Assembly: GCA_016858145.1 (NCBI GenBank)
Contig: JAEHOE010000030.1
Coordinates: 186,001-250,000 of the forward strand
Length of the DNA: 64,000 bases
Direction: 5' to 3'
DNA from: Edaphochlamys debaryana
Lineage: Eukaryota > Chlorophyta > Chlorophyceae > Chlamydomonadales
Made by a program: the position numbers and the translations under genes. Below are positions 48,701 through 60,000 of the stretch, one piece after another; positions within the stretch are counted from its first letter, which is position 1, and each line of letters starts with the position of its first letter. Under the pieces are notes generated by a model. That model was not told the origin of the DNA and did no database searches. It was given only the letters and a program-made list of their open reading frames with translations.

Positions 48701-51700
48701 GCTGCCGGAAGGCTCACACGCTATAATCTTCCCTGCAGGCGCCATGAGCAGGCCTCGGTCGGCCGCATTTACAGCATTTACAGTGGCACCAAGTAGGTCT
48801 ATGTAGAGGGTTGAGGCAAGGGCGCTGCCAGTCAGCTGCCCCCGCGTGGCTTCGAACGTCCTAACCCGTATGTCTCGTCTGCTTCGCCCTCAGGTGCCAT
48901 AGTGTCAAAGCGCTCGGACTCCGAGGACGAGGAGGGCAGCGAGAAGGGCAGCCGGGAGGGCACGGTGAGTCACAGTGCAGGCTCGGGTTGCATGTGGCCA
49001 TTGTGACATGCATACCTCCTGTCCCACGTGCAGCGTAAGGACAGCGAGGGTGCACAGAACGTCAAGAAGTGGGTCGAATCCGAAGGTGCGGCTTGCGGGA
49101 GGCGGGAGGCGTAGGGCGCTGATTGGCCCTGGGAGCGGGTCGCAGGGCTGCAAGGGGATCGCAGGGCTGACGCCGCGTCGAACCGTTTATGTTACGGCGT
49201 CCCTCCCAGGTGCCTTCTACGCCAACACGGTCCTCATCAAGGTAAGCCTACAGTGCTAATGAGTGGCCACGTTGCCCTTGCTCTCCCCAACCCTGGCTTG
49301 TCCTCACGTCTGGCCCTCCCCGCCCGTGCCCCTGTAGTCGAGCGACGAGCCCGCCTCGGCGCACATGAGCGATGCCGACAGCGATGGAGCGCTGCTGCTG
49401 GTCCCTGTCGCCCACGTCGCCACGAAGGAGCGAGCGCTTTCCCTGGCGCCCACAGAGGGCAAGCTGGGCCTCCTCACCTCCGCGACCTTGCGGTCCGGCA
49501 GGGAGGGAGCCGCTCTGTCGGTCGGTGGAGAATCAAAGCTGGCCACCCGACAGGGCCCACCGGTCATCGAGGATGACGCAGCGAGCGAGGGCGGCCAGAG
49601 TGCCATGTCCGGCATGTCAGGTGGGTCACGCTGGTGGCTGGGCCGATGGCTGTGTGACCCCCGGCTGGGGCGCACACTCAGCGCAATGTTTTGAGCCTCG
49701 GGGCCTGCAGTCCTTAGCCGCGCCTAATGCTCCCGTCTGTCCCCCGCACTTCCCATCAGCCGCAAGCGCCGGCGCCGAGTACAAGCGCGGCAAGCGGTTC
49801 CGCAAGCTGGCCCGCCTCATGGACTCGAGCCAGGCGCAGACGGTGCGTGTGGGCGCCTGGTGCGCGGCTTGAGGCGTGGAGCGGGGCCAAGGGCGCTTCA
49901 GGGTACCAGGGGACTGTAAAGTTGTCGGGGCTGGCTAAACCTCCACCACTCCTCCGCCCCTCAACCCTGCAGGCGCAACAGCGCCTCCGCCGCCACGCCC
50001 TCATTGTGGTGGCGCTGCTGGCGGCAGTGCACGTGGCGTGCTTCGTGCTGGTGGTGCTGGCCTTCCAGAAGCAGCGCGCAGCCATGCTGGCCATCGGCTA
50101 CAGCGGAGCCTCGCAGAGGTTCATGCACAGGGTGAGGATTTGAAACTCCTGCGCCTGCCTTGATCTGGGTCTGGGGAAGCTGGGGCAAAGCTAAGCAAGC
50201 TCGTTGCCGCCTGCTCCTCTCGGCGTCATGTCTTCTTCCTCACCCGCATGACCCCAAACAGATCATAGCGGACACCCGCTCCCTGGACGTCATTACTCGC
50301 AACATGACGCACCCCAACCTCTACACCCCTGCCGATGCACCGGTGAGACGCAGGCGTGCGCCCTGCTGTAGCGGCGTGTCGCAACGCTGCCCACGTGTGC
50401 CCGATGTGGTCCCCAGGCCTGCAGTGTGGCTCAGCCCCTGCAGTTCCAGCAGCGCAGTACCCGCCAGCCCGTTGATTCACTCCTCCCTGCCGTCCCGGTC
50501 TTCCCTTAACGCAGTACTTTCTTCACCGCATTGCGCTGAGCGCTGAGGAGATCAAGGTCCGCTTCAATTCTATCCTGTATGAACAGAACGATCCGGCTTC
50601 GCCGGTCGTCATCCTGCTCTACAACACCACTCGCCCGGTGAGCCTATCATGGTGTCAGATGCCGGCAGGCATTGCGTATCTGGCCCGCCCCGACAGCAAG
50701 CATTGCCGAATCCTGTATGCCCAGGCTGACTGATTACCTGATGAATCCCTTGCTCAGGTCTGGAGCGGCAACAACCCCGACGGCACCGACGTGTTTCTGA
50801 ATGTTTCTGTCTGGGTGGGTGCACGTCCCTCGTGGTATCACCGCATCCATGATGCGCTGGCACGTGTCTACTCCCATCTGGTCTGTACTCCCATCGTTGC
50901 GAAACTCACGGCTGGAGCTTATGGCCTGCCTTTCCACCGGTTGAAGGCACCTCAGAACTGCGGCCTGACCCTCCTTGCCCACCTCACCCCGCCAGGACTT
51001 CACAACCCGCTTCTACTCTATGGCTCGCCTCGTTTCGCAACATGGGGCCGAGTGGATTGCCAACGGTACTCTGATCTCCACCACTGACCCGGGCCAATTC
51101 CTGCTCAAGAGCGGAGCCGACCTTTTCAGGGCATCACGCTTGGTGCGTGGGTCGTGCAAAGTTCTTGGCCCAAGGCGTTGATGGCATATGGGGCTCCTCG
51201 TCAGTCCGCAACCCCACCTAGCCAACACCCACTTCCAACCCGCGTTCGCAGATCCTTGATGCTCTTTTGTACCAGGCTGTGGACGCGGCAAAGGCGGTGA
51301 GGACGTCCTCGTGGGGATGTTGGGTCGCACGTGGGCTTAGTCTCCTGTGCGCCCGGGTCTCTACTTCACTCCGAAACCCTTGCGGTCACCCTGTCGTGGC
51401 TTGGCTTGCGCTGCCCTCATTCTCCCTTGCACCTCCATGCCCGCACGCTCTGTAGGTCAGCAGCCTACAGCTCATCTTGCTTGGAGTGGAGGGAGCCGCC
51501 ATGAGCTGCCTGGCCGCACTGTGAGCAATCAGGGAGAAGGTTGGGGTGAGGGGTTTGGTGAATGTGAGACCAGGAGCGAGCTAGTGTGCGATCCCACCAG
51601 GCCCGCTTGCGCTGCCCTCCCGCCCTGCGGGCCTGCCCTTAAGTTGCACCCATCTACCACTGAGCTCCGTCCATTCCCTGCCTCGTCACTCCTCAGCTAC

Positions 51701-54700
51701 CTGGCCTACCTGCTCAAGGCAGTGGCGGCACAGCGGTACAAGCTGTACGGCACGTTCCTCGTCATCCCCGTGGTAGGTTGCAGTGCCGCCCAAGCAAAGC
51801 AGCGGCTGTCAGATAGTCCGAGTGTTGCCCCTCACTGACATGCCCCGTCCCTCCCCGCCCACAGGGTCTGACGCGGGCGCTGGCCTCCCAGAACACCAAC
51901 CTGCTGGTCGGGGTGAGCCGGGTGGATTGCAAGGCCATGCGCTACGGTTTCCGCATGCTACCTGTAAACCTGGCACAGGGCCAGGACTCCCCCAAGCTAA
52001 CCTCGTGCTATCACCTTCAGCCTTAGCCTCCCTAAACTGCTTCTCGTGGCTCTACCTTGATTGACCCGCAGGAGGACGATGATGAGGACGGCGAGGAGGA
52101 CGAGCAGCAGCTCCCTGCCGGGGATGACTCCGATCACGGCGAGTCTGCCCCAACCAAGCAGAAACGCCGCGCTACGCTAGCAGTTGAGGAGCCCGGCAAG
52201 AAGGGTGGCGACCGAGGCGGCGCCCACGGGGAGCTCGAGGTGGCGCCCCGCACTGGCAGCAGCGCCACTACTGGCCGTGGGTCCATGCGGCGGCGGATGA
52301 GTTCTCAGACCATTGGCGACGCAGTCACGGATGCTGGCGGCAACAGGGGAGCGGGTGTCGTGGCAGGCATCAAACGCTTCTTTGCGAGGTGGGACGGAAG
52401 ACTGGTTGGCATTCACGAGTTGCAGCGGGTGGCAAGTTGCGTGGCTCTGGCCTTTCCCCTGTGGCCTGGTCTGCTGATGTGCTTACGGCGTGCCAACTTC
52501 CCCGTGCCCTTCGTTGCTCCCGCCCGCCCAACCTTCCTTTCGTGCCCAGGCGTAAGCCTGGTGTGCACCCACTGCCCAACGGTACCGTTACTAGCAAGCG
52601 CAAGCTGAAGCACGACTCCTACGAGACCATCTACATGCTGCTGCCCTTCCTGCTTTGGTCCGTCCTGGTAAGGGGCAGACCACTAGCTGGATGGGGCGCT
52701 CAATTTTGTGCTCAATCTCACTTGTTGCTCGGCCCTTTGACTCGGCGCTCCCCCACCGCCCTCCCTGCCTGCACTGCACAGGTCATTGCGATCTACGTCA
52801 CGGCCGTGCTGGACATGTCGGTGAGAAGGGAGGCGTGCCACTGATGCGGGCAGCTTTACCCAACAGCATAAAGCGCAGGGTCTTGAACGTCTTTCCAACC
52901 GTCCTTCTCCCGCCCGCCCTCAGCCCCTGCATCCTCTCCGCCCTCCCGTCCCTCCGTCCCACAGGACATCGTGCAAGTGGTGGCGATTCACTCAGTCTCC
53001 AACTTCATCGCGGCGCGTACATCCCGTGCGGTAAGCCTGCACCCTGGGTGTCGTGTGCTGAGTCGTCGTACATGCATGCTGCCTACGACCATACCACCTA
53101 TACCCCGCCGGTCTGCCTTGTCTGCGCTCTCGCATGTGTGCTAACATGGCTGCTCTCCGTCCCGCACCGGTGGCCCCACATGTTCTCACCGCTACAGGTC
53201 CTCATGTCCCAGGTGCGAACGGGCTGACCTTCTCGTAGCCGTCTGGTTAGCACCCTCTGCCGCTCTCACCGTATGTACTTAAGGATTCTAGAGGCTCGTA
53301 CCCCTCAGTCTGACCCTACTAATATGCTTTACCGTACACTCCTTCGGTCAAACAGGAGTGGGCCACCTCGAGCACAGCTGCCGAGTTCACGGTCCGCCGC
53401 GCCAACGTGGCGGCGGTGCTCAAGCTGGTGCGGGACGCCTGGTACACCCTCCAGCTGGGCAAGAACGCCTACATGGCGGCGGGTGAGCGGACGGGGACTG
53501 GAGGCGGAAGGGCTGCCATGGATGGGTAAGGGCATGAGATGACACACGCGCAAACGCACCAGGTTGCATACCGGTAGCTGCTTTCGGCTCGCGCGCAACT
53601 AGTGCAACGCTGTGCTGCTTGCACCGTGCACCGAGCATTCTCGCCGCTCTGCGCAGGTCCCAACGTCGAGCGTTACCCCATGGTGGAGAAGGGAGTAGCC
53701 TACGCCTCGACCAGGCTGCGAGACCTGTTCTACGATTCTGGCGCCTGCCACCGTCTGCCGGTGCGTTTCGTCTGTGCTCACCATCCGTGCCCTGTGCCCG
53801 TCCTCAAGGCTTCTGTAAGCCCTTGCGGTGCTGAGCGTGCACCTGGAAGACCCTTTCGTCCAACCAGTAATCCGTCCGCCTGCGCTGCCCAATGGCGTTG
53901 CAGGAGAACATGCCCTGCCCCGACCCCTCGTACCGCTACTACAGCGTCGCAACGGCTGGGCTGGACACGATGATGGATCAGCTCATGCTGGCCCTCTCCC
54001 AAATAACGCTCAACACAACATCATTCGAGAACGACTTCCGTGGCCTTGCCGATCCCAATGTGGACTTTGTCTACAACGTCGGCGGCAAGGACTTGCTGGA
54101 CGGCTGCGTGGAGATCAAGGATGCACACTATGCGCTGATGAACTCCCTCTTTGATCGTGAGTTATCAGGTTCTGCTGTGCAGCCCGCGCCGGTATGACGC
54201 TACGGCTCCTGACGGGTGCGTGCTGAGGCACATGCACTGCAAGCCTCCAACCGCCCCTGCGCCTCCTCCCGCTTTTCACCCCCCAAGGCATCCTGGTGCT
54301 CCACATCATCCTGTTCCTCATGCTGTGGGTCATCTTCGCCGGCTTCGTGTTCCTGCTCCTGCAGCCCCTGCTCAGGAGGGTCACCAAGGAGGTGGGTAGG
54401 CAGCAGGCGGGGGCCAGGGCGTTCATGAAGCTTAGCAAGGGTGTAAGGGCTTCCAACAGGCCCAATAGCCTCTGCCCCTCGCTTCCCTCTCATGGCTGTG
54501 CCTCCCCCTGACCCTGCCTCTGCCTCCCCCTCAATTCGCCTCACAGCGCCGCCGCATCGCTGAGCTCATGTCGCAGCTGCCCCTGGAACTGGATGTGGAG
54601 AAGCTGGTCAGCAGGGCGCTGCTCAACGCACCTGCCCCGGGTAACGCTGCCGGCAGTAGTGCTGCACCGGGCAGCGGCGGCGGAGGAGCAGGGGCTATTG

Positions 54701-55065
54701 CAAGAACTATCAGCGATGACACTGCTCTCGACGGTGAGAAGTGCAGCAGGTTTTGGCACGCGTGGGCTGTTCTATGCGGAGGGTTGCCAGGAGGAATACT
54801 CATGAAGGGCTGCAGCTTGAAGAGCACCGGACCCTGTCCCTGCAGGCGGTGGCACCACGGAGGCATCCCACAAGGAGGCTACGAGCAAGTGGAAGGCCAT
54901 CATCAGGTATGAGGGCTGCCCCCTGACATGGAAGCGTGTGAACACGGAAGAAGCTCGCTGAAGACTCTGTCTACAAAATTTGCGTGTCCTTGGCGCTGCA
55001 GGCAAGCCACGGTGGCTGGAATGACCTCCATGTCGGACCCCAAGCGCATGCAGGCGGCACGCTGA
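39602..55065 (+). CDS. Gene 3: TmcB-like multi-PAS membrane protein, intact
   Basis: A spliced gene of 59 exons encoding about 2574 aa; phase is consistent at every junction, start ATG 39602 (MASSDYNGGSSAGSS), stop TGA 55063-55065. Domain order is the same as gene 1: N-terminal membrane module, TmcB/TmcC helical module, five PAS-like units, disordered linker, C-terminal membrane module, and a polar tail ending MSDPKRMQAAR. The longer size comes from linker expansions: a Gly/Ala-rich insert in the first PAS-region exon 44555-44917 (363 nt against 258 in gene 1) and a longer linker exon 47803-48649. It converges on gene 4 across about 4.9 kb. Of the three head-to-tail copies this is the cleanest reference, and I used it to diagnose the lesions in gene 2. 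Function is probably membrane-associated sensing; this is inference from architecture only. Confidence 0.88.
42908..44168 (+). other. Gene 3 TmcB/TmcC helical module
   Basis: Exons: 42908-42960, 43545-43622, 43716-43794, 43901-44008, 44093-44168. It carries the YGSSPKLVRLYGKFLE, KNDPWGA and EYFAEADRLEE signature. The 584-nt intron 42961-43544 ends in a block of about 165 nt that is almost identical to gene 1 but not to gene 2. The preceding intron (42754-42907) contains a 10-bp slippage duplication (GCACTGCGAA repeated) relative to gene 2. Confidence 0.82.
44281..48649 (+). other. Gene 3 tandem PAS region and linker
   Basis: Exons: 44281-44354, 44432-44471, 44555-44917, 45034-45163, 45297-45476, 45566-45729, 45867-46204, 46293-46601, 46852-46961, 47099-47237, 47337-47690, 47803-48649. 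Five PAS-like units as in gene 1. The loop in the third unit has a Gly-rich sequence unlike genes 1 and 2 (SGGANAEGGGNAGATLGQKS). The exon ending at 47237 has a GC donor (gcaagc). The linker exon is one uninterrupted frame and contains ERTRRGSVALDG. Confidence 0.8.
48739..55065 (+). other. Gene 3 linker end and C-terminal membrane module
   Basis: Exons: 48739-48792, 48894-48964, 49034-49085, 49210-49241, 49338-49620, 49760-49842, 49973-50131, 50262-50342, 50515-50637, 50758-50814, 50996-51142, 51252-51296, 51456-51520, 51697-51772, 51865-51912, 52072-52388, 52550-52667, 52782-52820, 52965-53030, 53198-53212, 53356-53482, 53657-53760, 53904-54156, 54288-54391, 54547-54733, 54846-54906, 55002-55065. 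Candidate spans: HALIVVALLAAVHVACFVLV, LQLILLGVEGAAMSCLAALY, YMLLPFLLWSVLVIAIYVTA and ILVLHIILFLMLWVIFAGFV. Sequons NMTH, NTTR and NVSV mark the likely non-cytosolic domain. The 15-nt exon 53198-53212 encodes VLMSQ. Confidence 0.8.
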
Positions 55066-55804
55066 TAGACTCTGCTCTGGAGCACAGTGTGTCGTCACAG
55101 TAGTACAGTGCGGAGTGCAGTACAATGCAAGTCGGAGGTTGGCTTCGCTCTACAACGGCGATTCAACCATTCTTGAATGGGGGTTCTTGCGTGCAAGCAA
55201 CAGCTGACACTTGATGCTCTTCGAAGCAGCATTAGCTCATATGATGAACCCAATTGAACGGGACGGCTTAGGCCTTGGCTGGCATGTGTGTGCATCTACA
55301 TAGGCAGGCCTTGCACCTAACTTTCTGTGCCCCGTTGGGTGCAGTAGCATTACAATACGTACACCCTTATGACCTGGCACAGCCCAGGGCGTCCCAATGC
55401 CATGCAGTACTTGCAAGTCTGCTGCTGTATGCTTGGCAACTCATTTATCTGCTTTATCTGTGTTGTGCTGAGGGGCTTGAAGCAAAGCCCGTTAAAGACA
55501 TAGGCACCCGGCTGTGAATTGCTGGGGCACTCCATAGGTGGGTCCTGAAACTACAAGTAACTCTCAGCTGGTAGACTTTGTGCTGGGTCAATGGCCTGTG
55601 ATTCTGCAGGACAGGGCCTGGTGGGACAAACTACTTATAATCACCACTGCCTAAAGCACATCCATGTCGTCTCTGATGTGTGTCGCTTGTGCCTTAATCC
55701 CTCGGCCTCATTCAATCTGGATTTTGTTGCTTTGGGGGCTTTGCCTGTGCTGCATCTTAATCAGTTGGCTGCCCGGGTATATACATAGTGTTACACAGTA
55801 ATAC

Positions 55805-55841
55805 GTCTTCCCTTCGGCCTTCGGTCGACCGAAGGGAAGAC
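55805..55841. repeat. Perfect 13-bp inverted repeat (hairpin) downstream of gene 3
   Basis: GTCTTCCCTTCGG at 55805-55817 is followed, after an 11-base loop, by its exact reverse complement at 55829-55841. It lies about 740 nt past the gene 3 stop, possibly inside the 3' UTR. It could be an RNA stem-loop or the trace of a foldback element; nothing in the sequence decides between them. Confidence 0.7.
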
Positions 55842-57786
55842 TCGACGTGGCCGCATGGGAAAGGGCTCTACTTTGTGAGCTACGGGGGTCATCAGACACT
55901 TGCAACGCCAGGACCTTGTGATGGCTGTGGTAGCATGTGCGTGACCAACAAGCGGATTTATGGCGGGAGCGAATGTAATAATGCATGGCTGTGATTGCAT
56001 GTGTCGTGCACGTGGGAAGAAGCAAGGAAGGTTACAGTACCATCCAGCAGCAGGAAGGGGTCGGACCCCTTCCAGGGGAGCAGCCAGGCAAAGGCCACGA
56101 CTGCTCCGGCTGGCGCTGGCTGTCGGACGGCCTCTCACCCCTTTTACCGGGATGCAGGATACAGATACCGTACACCGCCATGCCCCAACCTGCACGCTCT
56201 GTAAAGGCCAGAGTTGAGGTTATGTCAGCGCAAGAGAGGTACTCCAGAGCTCAAGAGCTAGTGCCGCTACAAAGATGCGACACCCGCCTTAGACGGGAAC
56301 CCAAAATGTTCAGCGTGCTGCAGGGGGGTGCAAAGCCTGTCGGGACGTGACCTAGCACACTGCTTCCCCAGCAGTCGTATGAGGACGCCTAGGAATGGCT
56401 GCTACACGACGTGCTGTGACTGAGGCGTTTGTGTCTGTGGCGGCAGGATATGTACAGATAGGTGTGGCCGTGTGGCGGGGCTGGTGGGAGTCTGGGCAGG
56501 TCGCTAGGGGCTGGCAAGCCTCCGCTGAGCATGCCTGACGCGCTGGGACCGCCAACAGGATGCTGTCTCACTCAGCGTCCTACCCCGATACTCAGCAAAG
56601 TGTAGTGTTGCCCCTGGTTGTGCGGGGCGAGGGATATCAACAGGGCCGGGGCACGAGAGGGGGCCGCGGACCGGGGATACAAGCAAGGATGCCACGCAAG
56701 GATGGGTACGCGATGCTCGGGACCTGAGGGGTGGCGAGCACAGCATTACACAAAGTTGTTTGCCAGACAGGCCCCCGCCCTCTGGCTCACATATCGCGCA
56801 GAGCGACGGACAGTCGGGGCTGTCGCGTGTGTACGGGAGCCCCGGTGCCGGATGTGAGGGGCCGATGTGTTGGGGGGGTGGATGTGTCGCTGAAGTGTCT
56901 CGGCTGTGGGTCGACGTCTGAGTGTGCGCTATCGGTAAGTGGGTTTAGCGTCTATCAGAAACTCGTGTGGGGCCGGCCTACATCGCGGCTTCCGAGGTAA
57001 CACAAATGGCGCCTTCCTGCTCCTGTCGCTAGCTGTCAGGGGGCTCTGCTGGCTCACGACTGACTAGGCTACAACTCAGTGAGGGAACAGGTCGCTCTGA
57101 TACAGTCGGGCTAGCGATAGACTGGGCGTCACGCACAATCGAGGGTGGGTTGGGATGGGTACGCTTTGGCTGGACTTACTTCGCGACCATCAGGCACAGG
57201 TGTCCATTGAGTGGAAGGTTTACGTGCAGGGGAACCTAGAGGCTTTTAGCTAGCGCTGGCGGTGCGCGGCTGTCCTGCGGCGGATGCGCTGAGCGAGGTT
57301 CTGCCGGGTAATGGCCGAGAGAGAGAAAGAGGTCGGTACCGAGAGATACTTGATGTGTTACATGGTGTGTGTGTATGTGTGTGTGTCATAGAGAGTGACA
57401 TTCTGGCAAGGGCCCTGTGGCTGCAAGCAGCAGCCCCCAAGCCCTCCTCGCCCAGGCCTCTGCGGAGCAGCCGGACCAGGCATTCTGGCTAGGGACCTGA
57501 CTGGCAGCCCTGTCGTCCCGGCCTCCCTATCTGACAGCCCTGCGCCCCTGCCAGAGGGTGCACTTGATAAACGGGTCGGAAAAGTGAAGGCGCGAACAGC
57601 ACTTCGAACGGTCACTTTGATAGCATCGCTCCTGACCCCTAACCCCGCCTTGCACCCCCTTCACCCCGCCTAGCATCCCGTACTGCCAAGACAGGGGCCC
57701 TAGAGCGAGGACATGGAGGCCCTGTGGAGGCGGTGAATGTTCCATTGCGGGCAGAACTGTTGCGTGAACTGGCACGGAAATTGGAA

Positions 57787-57964
57787 TTGCCGGACAAGGG
57801 CGGGTGGCTGCCCGAAGGCAGGAAAAGGGCTGAGCCCCGTGGTCCCCCCAGGGGGCCCAATGTTCGAGTCTGGCTCCGTACAGCCCTCAACCCCCTCCAC
57901 CACCAGCCCGCACCACGGCACGCGGGCTCGCACCCGGCCGGCCGGCGCTCGTCAGGCGTCTGAC
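57787..57964. repeat. tRNA-like (SINE-like) repeat, copy A
   Basis: About 180 bp, nearly identical to copy B at 58201-58410 except for an internal gap in copy A after the CACCCGGCC block. On the plus strand it contains GGGTGGCTGCCCGAAGG, which resembles the start and A box of a Leu-type tRNA gene, and about 45 bp later GTTCGAGTC, which fits a Pol III B box. This layout suggests a SINE derived from a tRNA with a long variable arm. No poly(A) or target duplication was found, so the class is inference. The open frames crossing it are not genes. Confidence 0.5.
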
Positions 57965-58200
57965 CGCCTCGGCCGGACATAGCCGGCCGGACCACCACAG
58001 CTACGGCTGAGGTACCCCTCATCGACCCTTGCAAGGCCCAACCGCTATCAGCACGTCCCGCCGCCAACGTCTCCGACAGTATTGCGGCTTCCACCGTGAA
58101 ATGTGCAGAAGGTGCCGATTGGATGGCCCATGCCCAAGTTTCCCTGCCCTCACTTACATAAGGTACAGACAACGAGACTAAAGCTAGTGACATCGCTGAT

Positions 58201-58410
58201 TTGCCGGACAAGGGTGGCTGCCCGAAGGCAGGAAAAGGGCTGAGCCCCGTGGTCCCCCCCAGGGGGCCCAATGTTCGAGTCTGGCTCCGTGCAGCCCTCA
58301 ACCCCTCTCCACCACCAGCCCGCCGCACCACGGCACGCGGGCTCGCACCCGGCCATCAATCCGTTGGAACCCCGCACTACACGAGGTGGTGCGCTTGTCA
58401 GGCGTCTGAC
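58201..58410. repeat. tRNA-like (SINE-like) repeat, copy B
   Basis: Second copy, same orientation, about 410 bp downstream of copy A. Shared edges run from TTGCCGGACAAGGG to GTCAGGCGTCTGAC. It includes the A-box-like GGTGGCTGCCCGAAGG and B-box-like GTTCGAGTC, and adds about 30 bp (around 58364-58395) that copy A lacks. Similarity stops abruptly at both ends, as expected for an inserted unit rather than a broad duplication. Confidence 0.5.
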
Positions 58411-59523
58411 ATGTCGCCGGCATGTTGGAGCGTGGTCGATACGTTTCCCTGCTCTCAGTCGCAAGCGATAGGGATAAGATAGCTCGAGCTTGTGGCATCG
58501 AGGGGATTTGCTGGACAACAGACAGCCGATGTAAAATGTTTCAAGCTGACGGCCACATGCCAGTAACCACCCATGACGTGCGCGAGTTGACTGGAGGCCT
58601 GGAGCTGAGCGTGCCCTCGCTGCACTGCACTTCGCTTTTACCCCTTAGAGCCTGTTAGAGCTGTGGTGATAGTGCTCTGACACACCAGCCTCTGAAACCC
58701 GATCTGCACACTCGATCTGCGCCATCAGCCTGTCAAAACACTCCATGCTACTCCCTGCTGCGCAGGCGGCAGCCTAGCACACTGATAGGGCACGAAACTG
58801 AAAGTAAACCGGGCATGGGAGGGCGCGCGGGGGCGCTGTATGTCGGACTCAGGTAAGAGCTAAGAGCCAAGCCACATTTAGGCCCCCAACCGACCCCCCC
58901 AACCGACCCATAGCCTCAGACCCCCCAACCGACCCGTAGCCTCAACCCCTCACTTTCATTCAGTTCCATGGCCGCCTGGTGACAGAGGGCCTGGACCTGT
59001 GCGCGCCCTTGTCATTTCGATTGTTACTTGCTTTGAACCTATAGCCGCAAAGGCAGCCGCAACACCTCTCGAAGGGTGCTAGGGGTTAAGACATGCCAAT
59101 GAAGCCCCAGCTAAAAATTTGTGATCGGGTTCAGAGGTTTGTGTCTGTAACTACCTTGGTATTTGGGTACCAGTATCAGGAAAGCGGGCATGCACATACC
59201 GGTATCCCCACAAGTCGTCAGTCACCTGGACCAGCAGATGACCAATGCAGGGTGTTATTAAACTAAGCCCCAAGCATCCATGCGAGACACAAGCATCATC
59301 CATTGAGAGTGCGGGCCAACAGGACCCGGTTGTCTACATGTTACCCCTTCCGCATAAACATGAGTTCCCATCGACCACAAGCAGGCTGCCAGCAAGGGAA
59401 CCCTGCTTGGGAACCGACAGCTGTCACCCCTATGGGCTTTATGATCATGCATTAATTGAGGACAATGCTTCCTTGCTCTTTGTAGTTCAACTGTGAGCAT
59501 GCACTGTCACAGAGACACACAGT

Positions 59524-59528
59524 TTACA
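59524..59528 (-). terminator. Candidate polyadenylation motif TGTAA for gene 4
   Basis: Read on the minus strand this is TGTAA, about 470 nt beyond the gene 4 stop codon, and the first copy I found there. The distance is reasonable for an algal 3' UTR, but a chance match cannot be excluded. Confidence 0.35.
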
Positions 59529-60000
59529 CACAATCTGCACGTGCAGATGTGCCACACAAGTACAATACTCTTGGCGTGTTGACAGAGGTAGCAGAGCGTG
59601 ATAGGAATCACAACACATGATGGACATGACACAGCAACTGTTCGCTGGGTGCCACATATTGGGTTCTGCTGGTTTCAGCATTTGACATCAAAAGCGGTCA
59701 CTAGGTAGGTTTGAAGTAGTAGGCTTGAAGCAGTCACTGCCATCCCCCATATCTCGTACAAACTCATCCAATTGAGTTCCGCAATTTATCTCGCCAGCCA
59801 CAACACAGGCTTTCCCCACAGCACAAAAGTGAAGCAGGGAGTGGGCAGTAGCAGTGTGTGACACTTGATGCCCACGCTGTCCCTAGCTCCACCAATGTCT
59901 GACACTTGAACAGCTAGTTGACTCTAGCGTGATCTGGTTCACGACTTATATTCAGAACCAGTGGCGCATCCGCAATTATGTTAAACCACACCAGTACTAC

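Larger units (their letters stand above)
55066..60000. other. Intergenic region between converging genes 3 and 4
   Basis: No supportable gene; it should contain both 3' UTRs. Candidate TGTAA signals for gene 3 lie at 55974-55978 and 56200-56204, and for gene 4 (minus strand, read here as TTACA) at 59524-59528. The region also has a perfect 13-bp hairpin (55805-55841), a GT microsatellite near 57365-57387, two copies of a tRNA-like repeat (57787-57964, 58201-58410), and a short tandem repeat built on CCAACCGACCC at 58881-58945. The part from about 59100 to 60000 is noticeably richer in AT than the genes. Confidence 0.6.

Noticed and set aside
57365..57387. GT-rich tract as a regulatory element
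   Set aside because: Simple dinucleotide microsatellite with no supporting context.
57639..58331. 230-codon minus-strand open frame
   Set aside because: It runs antisense through both copies of the dispersed tRNA-like repeat and repeats the same peptide twice (LGPLGGTTGLSPFPAFGQPP-like); this is a repeat read as protein, not a gene.
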